From NCBI RefSeq assembly GCF_003610805.1, contig NZ_RAPF01000014.1:1-55793 (forward strand): a DNA stretch of 55,793 nt, read 5' to 3'. Every line of letters starts with the position of its first letter. Position 1 is the stretch's first letter. A program made the translations under genes and the position numbers. The notes under the pieces were generated by a model that worked only from the letters and a program-made list of their open reading frames with translations, was not told the origin of the DNA and ran no database searches. This DNA comes from Altericroceibacterium spongiae (GTDB lineage Bacteria; Pseudomonadota; Alphaproteobacteria; Sphingomonadales; Sphingomonadaceae). Positions 32,474-41,515 of this stretch are shown one piece after another.

Positions 32474-34573
32474 ATGATGAATTTGCGAAAGAGAAGAGCC
32501 GGGCGCGTCACGATCGGACGCTGGAGCGCCTCGGCTTCGCTGGTTGCGTTGAGTTGTGTTGCCGCATCCGTGCATGCGGAAGAGCTGGCGTCTCCATCGG
32601 ACAGGGAAATCGTCGTAACCGGTCTGCTCGAAGCGGCGACCGGAACCAAAAGCGGCACGCCGGTACGCGAAGTGCCGCAATCATTGTCGATTGTCGGCCG
32701 CGAGCAAATCGAAGTGCAGGCGGCCCAAACGGTCTCGCAGGCTATTGCCTATCAGGCCGGCGTGTTTAACGGCTCCACCTCTGCCAATGGCCGGTATGAT
32801 CGCATTTCGCTGCGTGGCTTCGATATCATCAACACAGGCGTTTTACAGGATGGCCTGCGCGCTACCACGGTGCAGACCTATACCAAGGCCGAGCCTTACG
32901 GGCTGGAGCAGATCGAGGTGCTGCGCGGCCCTGCTTCGGTATTATACGGCCAGAATGCTCCGGGCGGGCTGGTCAACATGATAACCAAACGGCCGACCGA
33001 TACACCGCTTTACGAAGTGGCCGTGCAAGGCGGCAGTTTCGATCGCATTCAGGGTCAGTTCGATCTCGGCGGCCCCGTTTCAAAGGATGTGTCGGTGCGT
33101 CTGACAGGTTTGGCGCGTGATGCCGACACACAGATAGACCTTATTCCCGATAACAAGATTTACATTGCCCCGGCCCTGTCCTGGACACGGGGCAGCAGCA
33201 CCAAAATCACGCTGCTTACCAGCTATTCCTATGAAGAATACGGTCCGCCCATGTCCGGACTTCCGGCACAGGGATCGCTCCTTCCCAATCCCAATGGTAA
33301 AATCGACCGCCATCTTTATACCGATGAGCCCGGGGTCGATAATCACCGCAATCAATATCGTGCCGCTTTACTGCTGGATCAGGATATCGGCGCATCCTGG
33401 CGTTTCGCCTCCTCAACGCGGTACAGCAAGACTCAGTTTCTGTCTGAAACGGTCAGTGCACGCGGGGCACCGGTCGAAGGGCGCATTCTCAACCGGTCAT
33501 TCTATCGGTTCGACATCGATGGGCAGGTCTGGGCCAGCGACAATCATTTGAGCGGCGACTGGTCTCTCGGCCCGCTGGCGATGGATAGTCTTGTAGGCGT
33601 GGATTATCGCCACACCAAGGAAGATTACTGGTTGCGTGCAGGCGCAGCGCCGCCGCTCGATGTTTTCGATCCGGTCTATGGTCAGCCTTACGGTCCGGCC
33701 ACTACGCCCTTTTCGAGCACCTTGCAGAGCTCCGATCAGACCGGGCTCTATGCGGAACAGAGCATTCGATATGCCGATCTGATATTGTCGGGGAGCATCC
33801 GGCATGACTGGTCGGACACGACCACGCGCAACCGGTTGGACGATGCGCGGACCGAACAGAATGATGAAGCCACGACCTGGCGTGTCGGGGCGGTTTATCG
33901 CGGACCGGCCGGTCTGACACCCTATGTCAGCTATGCGACGTCTTTCAATCCGATCCTCGGTGCAGATTTCTACGGAGATGCATATAAGCCCAGCGAGGCC
34001 GATCAGTATGAAGCCGGGCTCAGGATCGAACCGCCCGAGTGGAAGAGCTATCTCGCTTTATCAGCCTATCGGCTCACGCAAAGCAATGTGCTGACACGCG
34101 ATCCGGAGAACGATCTCAATCAGATTCAGATCGGAGAAGTGCGGTCGAAAGGCTTCGAAGCCGAACTGGTGACCCGTCCGGTTACCGGGCTCAATCTTAC
34201 CGCCTCTGTCACACTGGCGGATTTCACCGATAGCGAAACGGATCTGGATCCTACGGGCAAACCTGAGAGGATGGCTTCGTTCTGGGCCGATTACGATGTC
34301 CCTGAAGGGCCATTGGCCGGTTTTGGCATAGGCGGCGGCCTTCGCTATATCGGATCGAGCTGGGCCGACAGTGCCAACACCATCCGTGTGCCCGATTATG
34401 CGCTGGTCGATGCGATGGTGCGGTATGACTGGGGCTCATGGCGCTTATCGCTCAATGCGACCAATCTGTTCGACAAGGATTATTATGTAAGCTGTTCGAC
34501 ATCGAGCTGTGGTGTCGGCACGGAACGGACCATTATGGCGAGCCTGCGTTATCGCCTGGGAGGAGCAAAATGA
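32474..34573 (+). CDS. TonB-dependent siderophore receptor, FhuA-like
   Basis: A 699-residue outer-membrane receptor. Signal peptide about 1-36 (ASLVALSCVAASVHA), TonB box region REIVVTGL, plug domain with ISLRGFDIINTGVLQDG and EQIEVLRGPASVLYGQNAPG, then a 22-strand barrel ending FDKDYYVSCSTSSC, TERTIMASLRYR. The cysteine pair and GTER ending are typical of the FhuA/FoxA/FcuA group, which takes up hydroxamate and other ferric siderophores. Substrate cannot be told. First gene of a four-gene overlapping operon with a periplasmic protein, a cupin and a PepSY membrane protein. Controlled probably by the upstream AraC regulator and Fur-like box. Confidence 0.9.
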   Translation: MMNLRKRRAGRVTIGRWSASASLVALSCVAASVHAEELASPSDREIVVTGLLEAATGTKSGTPVREVPQSLSIVGREQIEVQAAQTVSQAIAYQAGVFNGSTSANGRYDRISLRGFDIINTGVLQDGLRATTVQTYTKAEPYGLEQIEVLRGPASVLYGQNAPGGLVNMITKRPTDTPLYEVAVQGGSFDRIQGQFDLGGPVSKDVSVRLTGLARDADTQIDLIPDNKIYIAPALSWTRGSSTKITLLTSYSYEEYGPPMSGLPAQGSLLPNPNGKIDRHLYTDEPGVDNHRNQYRAALLLDQDIGASWRFASSTRYSKTQFLSETVSARGAPVEGRILNRSFYRFDIDGQVWASDNHLSGDWSLGPLAMDSLVGVDYRHTKEDYWLRAGAAPPLDVFDPVYGQPYGPATTPFSSTLQSSDQTGLYAEQSIRYADLILSGSIRHDWSDTTTRNRLDDARTEQNDEATTWRVGAVYRGPAGLTPYVSYATSFNPILGADFYGDAYKPSEADQYEAGLRIEPPEWKSYLALSAYRLTQSNVLTRDPENDLNQIQIGEVRSKGFEAELVTRPVTGLNLTASVTLADFTDSETDLDPTGKPERMASFWADYDVPEGPLAGFGIGGGLRYIGSSWADSANTIRVPDYALVDAMVRYDWGSWRLSLNATNLFDKDYYVSCSTSSCGVGTERTIMASLRYRLGGAK

Positions 34574-35100
34574 GAAAGCTTCTTCCCGTGGCCATGATGG
34601 CGCTTTGCTGCACATTCCAGCCTGTTGCAGCCCAGCCCACACTGGCTTTCTCTGAAGCGGCGCCTGCTGATGGGCTTGTCTGGCGCGGTGAAGAGCGCTG
34701 GGCTCTCTCGCTGGAAGATGGTGAAAGCGGGGTTTTGCGTCTGGGTTTCGTCCAGACACCGGCGGGCGACTATCTGGTAAGCGGCGAAATGCTGCTTCAG
34801 GATGCGGAACTGGGTGTTACCGGCTCGGGCCGCTGGCGAGGGAATCGTCTCATTCTCGACCTCACTGTTCTGGGCGGCATCCGTGATGTGCCGCCCGAGC
34901 CGGCCAAACGCGGCCTCTATCCGGAAGGTCAGGTGCCCGATCTTATTTCCTCAACCGGCTTTGCGATGATGCGCGCAGAGCTGGAGCGGGGCACGCTCGA
35001 TGGCCGCACAGCGCAATATCAGACCAATATCGTGACCGGAAATCATCTGCAGGGCCCAATATTGCGGCTTGGCCGTCTGGAACGGATGGGCGAACCATGA
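34570..35100 (+). CDS. Periplasmic protein of unknown function in receptor operon
   Basis: A 176-residue protein with a clear signal peptide (about 1-21, VAMMALCCTFQPVAAQ). The mature part is predicted beta-rich, with LVWRGEERWALSLEDGESG and GSGRWRGNRLILDLTVLGG. I recognise no family. ATG at 34570 overlaps the receptor stop and its own stop overlaps the cupin start, so it is translated with both. A lipocalin-like or substrate-trapping role for the incoming ligand is conceivable from the context but not shown. Confidence 0.65.
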   Translation: MRKLLPVAMMALCCTFQPVAAQPTLAFSEAAPADGLVWRGEERWALSLEDGESGVLRLGFVQTPAGDYLVSGEMLLQDAELGVTGSGRWRGNRLILDLTVLGGIRDVPPEPAKRGLYPEGQVPDLISSTGFAMMRAELERGTLDGRTAQYQTNIVTGNHLQGPILRLGRLERMGEP

Positions 35101-35474
35101 AGAAAATCTCTGTTCCCGACCGTTTGAGCGGTATCGATCCCACCGGGCCCGATATTCTGGGACAGTTTGCCGTCTCAGGTTCTGCCATGGTCGGGCTTGT
35201 GCATATACCGGCAGGCAGTACCGACCATTTCTGGGAACGCCACGGAGACGGAGATGAGATTCTCTATGTGCTCGAGGGGAGGGCGTGTTTTACCGCCCTC
35301 TCCGAAGATGGATCGCCGACTGTAAAGGACGCAGCCCCCGGTGACTTGTTGATATTGGCGCGCAATGAAGCGCATCAGGCGCATATTCAAAAGGATCTCC
35401 GGCTGATCTTCATCACGCCGCAAGAGGGCAATGAGGCCTGGACAGATGACCCCTCCGTCACGCCGCGGCACTAA
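35097..35474 (+). CDS. Cupin protein in receptor operon
   Basis: A 125-residue single-domain cupin. Motif 1 HFWERHGDGDEILYVLEGRA and motif 2 APGDLLILARNEAHQAHI give the His/Glu set of a metal-binding cupin. No signal peptide, so it acts in the cytosol. Overlaps the preceding gene by ATGA and runs 44 bp into the PepSY gene. It may bind or oxidise part of the imported ligand, or sense it; this is inferred from context only. Confidence 0.75.
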   Translation: MKKISVPDRLSGIDPTGPDILGQFAVSGSAMVGLVHIPAGSTDHFWERHGDGDEILYVLEGRACFTALSEDGSPTVKDAAPGDLLILARNEAHQAHIQKDLRLIFITPQEGNEAWTDDPSVTPRH

Positions 35475-36333
35475 AAAGCCCCGCCGCCAGAACGGTCGGC
35501 GCCTATGGGTGACCGTTCACCGCTGGCTGGGGCTGTGCCTTGCCATTCTGCTGGTTCCGATTGCGCTGACCGGCGCTGTTCTGGCCTTGAAAAGTCCATT
35601 ATTGCGATGGGAAATGGGGCCGGAACCGTTCCGGATACCCGCCGTGCAAAGTGCCCCCCTCTCCAGCGACCAGTTGCAATTGGCAGCACAGCAATCTTTT
35701 CCGCAAATCAGCCACATCATGGGCATGGCTGAACCGCATGAAGGCTTTTTCGACAGTCCGAATATCACGGCTTTTGGCATGATCGCGGGGCGGCAACGGG
35801 CTATGGGTGTCGGTTTTCTCGACCCGGCTACCGGAGAGGCGCGAGGCTTTTATATTTACGATGACTTGTGGATTGCCAAAGCGGTCAATCTGCACCGCAG
35901 CCTGTTTTTGCCGTCTTTTATCGGCGGGCCTTTGCTGGCATTGATCGGGCTGGGTCTGACCGTTTCAACGGTCACAGGGCTCTGGCTCTGGTGGCCAAGG
36001 CGGGGTCGCTGGAAGGCGCAGCTTTTCCCGGCATCTTTGCGCAAAGGAAAGATGCGACTGCTGGAGTGGCATCGCTGGGCCGGAGCATGGCTGTCTGTTC
36101 CGATTCTGTGTCTTGCCCTGAGCGGTATCTGGCTTTCCATCCCCCGTCTGTGGGCTATTTTGCCCGGTCTCGATCGGGCGAGTGGGCAGAGGGTTCGCAG
36201 CGTCATAGCCGACCTGCATGACAACTTGCTTCTGGGAGAATTGGGGAGCGCGCTCACAGCGTTGAGCGGTATTGTGCTGGCAATTCTTGTCGTTACCGGC
36301 GTCTGGGCGTGGTGGCGTCGGACAAGGCGCTGA
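35431..36333 (+). CDS. PepSY-associated membrane protein (PiuB-like)
   Basis: A 300-residue inner-membrane protein of the PepSY-associated TM family, often found with siderophore receptors and proposed as ferric-siderophore reductase components. The first helix VTVHRWLGLCLAILLVPIAL carries the conserved HRW; further helices at about 165-185 (TVTGLWLWWP), 215-235 (WHRWAGAWLSVPILCLALSG) and 275-295. Histidines in HRW, NLHRSLF and WHRW could bind haem. Start ATG 35431 or 35446. Last gene of the receptor operon, followed by a strong hairpin. Confidence 0.83.
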   Translation: MRPGQMTPPSRRGTKKPRRQNGRRLWVTVHRWLGLCLAILLVPIALTGAVLALKSPLLRWEMGPEPFRIPAVQSAPLSSDQLQLAAQQSFPQISHIMGMAEPHEGFFDSPNITAFGMIAGRQRAMGVGFLDPATGEARGFYIYDDLWIAKAVNLHRSLFLPSFIGGPLLALIGLGLTVSTVTGLWLWWPRRGRWKAQLFPASLRKGKMRLLEWHRWAGAWLSVPILCLALSGIWLSIPRLWAILPGLDRASGQRVRSVIADLHDNLLLGELGSALTALSGIVLAILVVTGVWAWWRRTRR

Positions 36334-36339
36334 CAAGCA

Positions 36340-36368
36340 GACTCCGCTCCTTCAAAAGGAGCGGAGTC
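36340..36368. terminator. Bidirectional terminator-like hairpin
   Basis: GACTCCGCTCCTT (36340-36352), loop CAA, AAGGAGCGGAGTC (36356-36368): a perfect 13-bp stem between the convergent PepSY and FepA-like genes. No long T-run, but the position fits a shared terminator. Confidence 0.7.
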
Positions 36369-36387
36369 CATGGGTCTCTCGCGCGGG

Positions 36388-38442
36388 TCAAAAACGCGAG
36401 GTGACACCAATGAAATAACGCCGGCCGGGAGAATAATAGCTGAAATCGCTATCGCCGGTGATCATCTTGTCGAACAGGTTGCGGACGCCGGCACGCAGAG
36501 TCACAGACTCCGAAACGTCAATCGACGAACCCAGATCGAAGGTCCAGTAGCCTTTCGTAATCGTATCGGCAGCTCCCAGTTGTTTGCCTGTATATTGCCC
36601 GGTCAGGAAAAGATTGACGTCTTCCTTCGGGCTCCAGTCGAGCGAACTGAAAGCAGACCATTCCGGCGCAGTAATCAGATCCTCTCCCGTGTCGAGATTT
36701 TTGGCTTTTGCCATCCAGGTCACATTGCCTCGCAGCGACAGGGAAGGCAGGAATTTGACCTTGCCGGTCATTTCCACACCTTCGGTGCGGGCCCGTTCGA
36801 CATTCGACATCATCGTCCACCACAAGCCTTCGAAATAGCCGAGCGGGGCATATTCGATCTTGTTCTTGAACTTGGTGTTGAAATACGTCGCGCTCAGACT
36901 GAGAGGAGCGGAATCATAGGCCAGGCCGATTTCGTAATTGGTACTCTTTTCCGGTTCGAGATCAGGGTTGCCGGCCATATAACAGCCACCGCTTGTATAG
37001 CCGAGACCGGTCAGGCTGCCGCAACCGCCCCCGCGTGAGAAAGTGGCAGCGCCGGCGCTGTTTTCCTTGAGCGAGGGTGCACGGAAACCGCGCGATACAC
37101 CGCCTTTGACCGTTACCGCCTCAATTGGATGCCAGACCACATAGGCGCGGGGGCTGAAATTGCTGCCATAGCGATGATGATGGTCGAGACGGCCACCCAG
37201 TGTCAGATTGAGATCTTTCATCAGGGTGATCTGATCTTCGGCGAAGATGGCTGCCGTATCGCCGGACAATGTCGCTCCGTCGACGACATTACCATCGTAA
37301 TCGATCGGGATCGTGCCGATCGTTCTCGTATTGGTCAGTTCTTCATCGCGATACTGGCCGCCCAGAGCGATCTTGTGCTGGGCGAGGAAGGACAGTTCGA
37401 AATTGAACAGCGCTTCGACAATGGTTTCCTTGAATTCGGATGTTCCGCCATCCGCAGACTCATCTTCATTCTTGAAAGTATTGTGATAAATATCGATCCG
37501 CGAAGTCCCGAAGCCCCATTTGCCTTCATGTCCGGCGCGCAGGCTGACACGTTCGGTCTTGGCGCCCCAGCTGCTTTGTGTATCGCCATCCACATCGGTT
37601 TCCGAAGGGGCAACAGGGTCTTCAACACCATAGCTGGCTTCAACAGAAAAGGTCTGATCCTTGACCGGTTGCCAGTTCAGCTGGCCGTTAAGTGTGGAAT
37701 TGGAGACGCCGGCTGTGCCATTATCGCCCGAAATGTCCATTTCATCCGGATTGGTGCGGGCATAGGTTCCGCCAATGCGCAAACCGAGATTTTGCGTGAC
37801 CGGCCCGCGGACATTCAGCCCGATCTGATAGGCATCCCCGCGGTCGCCATCTTCCTGTTTTGTATAGCTCGAATTGCTTGAACCGCGCCATGTCGGAGCG
37901 ATCTTGCGGGTGATGATGTTGATGACACCGCCCATAGCATCGGACCCGTAGATCGACGACATCGGACCGCGTACGACTTCGATCCGCTCGATCATATCGG
38001 GCGAAATCCAGTTAAGACCCTGACGCCCCATATCGGGCCGGTAGGTAATATCGCGGGAACTGCCGATCCGCCGGCCATCGACAAGCATCAGAGTGTAATT
38101 GTCGGGCAGGCCACGGATGGAAATTTTCGACATGGCGCCGGTCGGACTGATGCCGCCTGTCACACCCGGAAGGCGGCCGAGCAATTCACCAATGCTCTGG
38201 ACCGGTTGCCGTTCGATTTCCTCATGCGTGATGACGGCGATAGAAGCAGGCGCATCGCGCAAATTGACACCGGTTGCGGTGGCTGTGACGACGATTTCAT
38301 CCTCATCCACGTCAAGCTCGGGCGCGGCGGCATCGCTGGCGGCAGGGGCTTCGTCGGCGAGCGCTGTACTCGCAAAACCGGCACTTAGAATTGCGGCACT
38401 TCCGATCAGCAATGAACGACGGAAATAGTGGTTAAATCTCAT
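36388..38442 (-). CDS. TonB-dependent catecholate siderophore receptor, FepA/BfeA-like
   Basis: A 684-residue outer-membrane receptor. Signal peptide about 1-29 (AAILSAGFASTALA), TonB box DEIVVTAT, plug with SKISIRGLPDNYTLMLVDGR and ERIEVVRGPMSSIYGSDAMG, and a barrel with CGSLTGLGYTSGGCYMAGNP, a disulfide loop before NPDLEPEKSTNYEIG as in FepA/IroN/BfeA and CirA, ending FIGVTSRF. It is the best candidate for importing the ferric DHB-serine siderophore made by the cluster. It follows a LysR gene on the same strand; the 186-bp gap holds a 12-bp inverted repeat and a Fur-like site. Confidence 0.9.
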   Translation of the reverse strand: MRFNHYFRRSLLIGSAAILSAGFASTALADEAPAASDAAAPELDVDEDEIVVTATATGVNLRDAPASIAVITHEEIERQPVQSIGELLGRLPGVTGGISPTGAMSKISIRGLPDNYTLMLVDGRRIGSSRDITYRPDMGRQGLNWISPDMIERIEVVRGPMSSIYGSDAMGGVINIITRKIAPTWRGSSNSSYTKQEDGDRGDAYQIGLNVRGPVTQNLGLRIGGTYARTNPDEMDISGDNGTAGVSNSTLNGQLNWQPVKDQTFSVEASYGVEDPVAPSETDVDGDTQSSWGAKTERVSLRAGHEGKWGFGTSRIDIYHNTFKNEDESADGGTSEFKETIVEALFNFELSFLAQHKIALGGQYRDEELTNTRTIGTIPIDYDGNVVDGATLSGDTAAIFAEDQITLMKDLNLTLGGRLDHHHRYGSNFSPRAYVVWHPIEAVTVKGGVSRGFRAPSLKENSAGAATFSRGGGCGSLTGLGYTSGGCYMAGNPDLEPEKSTNYEIGLAYDSAPLSLSATYFNTKFKNKIEYAPLGYFEGLWWTMMSNVERARTEGVEMTGKVKFLPSLSLRGNVTWMAKAKNLDTGEDLITAPEWSAFSSLDWSPKEDVNLFLTGQYTGKQLGAADTITKGYWTFDLGSSIDVSESVTLRAGVRNLFDKMITGDSDFSYYSPGRRYFIGVTSRF

Positions 38443-38550
38443 CTTCAGGCAACTCCCGGCATGGGATAGTTGTTGTCATGTGAGACGAAGGAATGAGCCG
38501 CGCCCATTCGGTATGCAGTAATCAGGCTGCAACACATTATGAGTATCCCC

Positions 38551-38618
38551 CTTTTGATATTGCGAATGCGTCGCAGGCGCAGATGTCAGCGACTGTCCTG
38601 AAAAGCCAATATCAAAAG
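38551..38618. promoter_or_regulatory. Long inverted repeat with Fur-like core in FepA-like promoter
   Basis: CTTTTGATATTG (38551-38562) and CAATATCAAAAG (38607-38618) are perfect 12-bp inverted arms 44 bp apart. Between them TGCGAATGCGTCGCA (38561-38575) is a palindrome of the same type as the other Fur-like sites. The pair may bind a looping dimer, for example the adjacent LysR protein. Confidence 0.5.
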
Positions 38619-38628
38619 CGAATATCGA

Positions 38629-39543
38629 TTATGTGCTGAGGGACTGTCCGGCTTCAGCCAGCAGATCCACGATCCACATGGCTGCCGCATCGCGGCGATT
38701 GCGCTCGTGCCAGAGGACCCAATAATCGAAATCGGGAAAGGAAGCGGGCGCTTTGCGCATTACTATCCGGTCATCCCCTGCAAGCGTCAGAGCGAGCCTT
38801 TTAGGTAGTGTAAGGATGGCATCCGATCCGGGGAGGAAATGAACTGCGCCGTGAAAATAAGGCGTCGTGACGCAAATTCGCCGTTCTGCAGCCCTGCTGC
38901 CGACAAAGCTGTTCACCGGATCGTCATTCGAATCTCCGATCAGAATGCTGACATGCGGCCAGGCGAGAAACTGATCGAGCGTTAAGCGATCCGGAGCTTC
39001 TCCTAACAAGGGGTGGTCGCTGCGCATCATGCAGACGCATTCATCGGTAAAGAGATGCTTCTCATAAGTAGCCGCAAAACGAGGCCTGCCTCCAATCACG
39101 ATCAGATCGAGGTCGCCGGCCCCGAGCCGGGACACCATAGTATCGCTGAACGGAACGATCTCCAGCCCCGCCATAGGGGCCTGATGATGGAAGGCTTCCA
39201 TGACCGGTGCGAGAATCGCCATCATACCATAATCGGTGGAAGCGATGCGAAAGGTGCGATCGAGCAGCCGGGGTTCAAAATCGTGCCGGTCGAGCAGGGA
39301 GGATGTCTGCAGCCGCCAGTCCTGCAAAGGTGACAGTAATTCCTCCGCCCGCTGTGTCAGTTCCATCCCATGATTGGTGCGCAACAGCAGCGGGTCCTGA
39401 AAAATATTGCGCAACTGCGCCAGTGACCGGCTGACGGCAGGCTGGCTCACACCCAGTTTGCGCGCTGTACCGGTTACACTGCGTGTCTGCAGTAGCAATG
39501 ACAGCACATAAAGCAGATTGAGATCGATCTCTGCCAGTTTCAT
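38629..39543 (-). CDS. LysR-family transcriptional regulator
   Basis: A 304-residue LysR protein. Winged helix at about 1-62: LYVLSLLLQTRSVTGTARKL, VSQPAVSRSLAQLRNIFQDP and LLRTNHGMELT. The effector domain follows (about 90-300), with FRIASTDYGMMAILAPVMEA. It is divergent from the sigma-factor gene, with a 17-bp inverted repeat between, and precedes the FepA-like receptor on its own strand. Either could be a target. Effector unknown. Confidence 0.87.
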   Translation of the reverse strand: MKLAEIDLNLLYVLSLLLQTRSVTGTARKLGVSQPAVSRSLAQLRNIFQDPLLLRTNHGMELTQRAEELLSPLQDWRLQTSSLLDRHDFEPRLLDRTFRIASTDYGMMAILAPVMEAFHHQAPMAGLEIVPFSDTMVSRLGAGDLDLIVIGGRPRFAATYEKHLFTDECVCMMRSDHPLLGEAPDRLTLDQFLAWPHVSILIGDSNDDPVNSFVGSRAAERRICVTTPYFHGAVHFLPGSDAILTLPKRLALTLAGDDRIVMRKAPASFPDFDYWVLWHERNRRDAAAMWIVDLLAEAGQSLST

Positions 39544-39566
39544 GAAGGCCCGTTCTTAGCTCAAGA

Positions 39567-39583
39567 ATGCTTTGCAATAGCAT
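39567..39583. promoter_or_regulatory. Inverted repeat in LysR/sigma-factor divergent promoter
   Basis: ATGCTTTGCAATAGCAT: 5-bp arms around a 7-base centre, LysR-type half-site spacing, between the starts of the LysR gene (39543) and the sigma gene (39594). Probable LysR autoregulatory site; inferred. Confidence 0.45.
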
Positions 39584-39593
39584 ATAAAGAGCG

Positions 39594-40214
39594 ATGCTCA
39601 ATACAATCCGCCCGTTTGCAGATCATTGCTTCGATATAAGTGAAGCGCTATCCGGCTTTTGCGAATCTGTCGCATGTGATGAAAGCAGGGGCAGCATCAT
39701 CGAGCGTTCGAAGGACAAGGCGATCGGTCTCTACGCCGCCCATCGGGGTGAGTTGGTGAACTATGCGACGCATATTCTTGGTGATCGCGCCCGCGCTGAA
39801 GACGTGGTGCAGGATGCCTGGCTGCGATATGACCGCGCCGTCGGACGGACAGCCATCCGCGAACCGCTGCAATATCTCTACCGCGTGGTGCGCAATGTCG
39901 CGCTTGATGGCCGCCAGCGTATCAATCTGGACAATAAGCGCCATGCAGAGGATTTCGACGAGATTGCCGCTACGCTGGCAAGTGACCGGCCCACGCCTGA
40001 GGCGGAAGCAACTGCGCGCAATGAACTGGAGCTTGTCCGCACCGCGCTAAGCGAACTGCCCGAACGCACGCGTATTGCGGTGGAAATGCATCGCTTCGGC
40101 GGTCATACGCTGACCGAAATCGCCCGGCATCTCGGCGTGTCGGTGGGCACAGCACACGCACTGGTGGCGGACGGTGTGAAGCACTGCCATCGCCGCCGCG
40201 AAGGGGGCGCCTGA
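39594..40214 (+). CDS. ECF sigma factor, FecI-like
   Basis: A 206-residue extracytoplasmic-function sigma factor. Region 2 about 42-105 (LYAAHRGELVNYATHILGDR, EDVVQDAWLRYDRA, EPLQYLYRVVRNVALDGRQR); region 4 about 145-200 (LSELPERTRIAVEMHRFGGH, TLTEIARHLGVSVGTAHALV). The N-terminus is about 35 residues longer than usual; no later ATG, GTG or TTG exists before region 2, so ATG 39594 is used. With the FecR and FecA-like genes it forms a cell-surface signalling trio: a ligand-loaded receptor signals through FecR to the sigma factor. Confidence 0.88.
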   Translation: MLNTIRPFADHCFDISEALSGFCESVACDESRGSIIERSKDKAIGLYAAHRGELVNYATHILGDRARAEDVVQDAWLRYDRAVGRTAIREPLQYLYRVVRNVALDGRQRINLDNKRHAEDFDEIAATLASDRPTPEAEATARNELELVRTALSELPERTRIAVEMHRFGGHTLTEIARHLGVSVGTAHALVADGVKHCHRRREGGA

Positions 40215-40337
40215 CGTGGTGGCCGCAGGAATGCTGAAAATCGGACGGACAAGTTCCGTGCCGGTAGCATGGACGAAGCATCGTCTCCTTGTCGTGCCCG
40301 TCTCTGCATTACGTCGGCGAAAGAGGGCGTGAATGTC

Positions 40338-41342
40338 ATGACACAGGCGTCCGAGCGCATATTGGACGAGGCAACCAACTGGCTGCTTCAGCTGACCGAA
40401 CACCCCGCCGATGACGCGGTGCAGACCGCGTTCCGGCAGTGGCTGGCCGCAGATCCACAGCATGAAAAGGTCTGGAAAGAGCTTAACCACAGCTATGAGC
40501 TGATTGGTGCAACGCAGCCGGATATGGCAGACAGGTGGCAGGACGAACCGGCTATGCGACCCCTTCGCCGCCGCGGGTTCAGGCGGCAGGATGCCCGTCG
40601 CCGACATGTTGCTTCACCGGGCCGGTTCCGGCGGCGGCGAGCCATTGCCGCCGCAGTGGCTGCGGTACTGCTCGCCGTCTGGGCAGGACCGTCGGCGTGG
40701 CTGATGCTCCAGTCCGATTATCGCACCGGAACGGGCGAACTGGAAACCGTGCGGCTGCCCGATGGGTCCTCTGCGCGCCTCGGCCCCGGCTCCGCCATCC
40801 GCATCGTTTATAAAGCCGGCACCCGGCGGGTCGATCTGATTGCGGGGCAGGCTCTGTTCGAGGTGGAACCCGATAAAGACCGGCCTTTCCGGGTCGTGGC
40901 GGGCAATGTGACGGCAACCGTGCTCGGCACTGCGTTCGATGTGCGCCGCCTTGGCGAAACGACCGGTGTTGGCGTGCGGCATGGCCGGGTCCGGGTCGCC
41001 TCCACGGCGTCGGGCAATGGCCCGATCGTTCTTGAAGCCGGGCAGCGGCTCTCCCTGAACGAAGCAGGCGCAATACGCATGGACAGGCTGTCGCCGCAAC
41101 TGATCGCGGCATGGGCGCATGGCGAGGTCAATGCGCGCGACCGGACCGTCGCCGAGGTGATCGACGATATTCGCCCCTGGTATAGGGGCCGGATCATCAT
41201 CGCCGACGAGGCACTGGCCGCAAAGCGCGTCAATGGCGTCTTCAACCCGCGTGACGCTTCTCACGCAATCCGCTCGATGGTGGCTCCACTAGGCGGGAGC
41301 GTCACCCGGATTACACCCTGGCTGATTATTGTTCGCGGCTGA
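40338..41342 (+). CDS. FecR-family anti-sigma/sigma regulator
   Basis: A 334-residue inner-membrane regulator. The cytosolic N-terminal part contains ATNWLLQLTEHPADDAVQTA and FRQWLAADPQHEKVWKEL (DUF4880), a single TM helix lies near 120-138 (AIAAAVAAVLLAVWAGPSAW), and the periplasmic FecR domain has TGTGELETVRLPDGSSARLG and VTATVLGTAFDVRRLG. ATG at 40338 is preceded by AGAGGG; the frame reaches to 40269 but would lack a ribosome-binding site. Partner of the sigma factor at 39594 and of the STN-containing receptor at 41516. Confidence 0.88.
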   Translation: MTQASERILDEATNWLLQLTEHPADDAVQTAFRQWLAADPQHEKVWKELNHSYELIGATQPDMADRWQDEPAMRPLRRRGFRRQDARRRHVASPGRFRRRRAIAAAVAAVLLAVWAGPSAWLMLQSDYRTGTGELETVRLPDGSSARLGPGSAIRIVYKAGTRRVDLIAGQALFEVEPDKDRPFRVVAGNVTATVLGTAFDVRRLGETTGVGVRHGRVRVASTASGNGPIVLEAGQRLSLNEAGAIRMDRLSPQLIAAWAHGEVNARDRTVAEVIDDIRPWYRGRIIIADEALAAKRVNGVFNPRDASHAIRSMVAPLGGSVTRITPWLIIVRG

Positions 41343-41515
41343 AGAACCGCTTGAAATCGAGCGATCCGCGCCGGTCGTTGAAAAAAATCCGATTGAAATT
41401 GAAAATTCCGGCACCTGTCTCGGTCCTTGTTCCCATGGGGACGTTGCGGTTGCGTCACATTATCAATTCGGCAGGCCGCTCTTCCCCTTCACGATGACAC
41501 CTGGATTGGGGCAAA

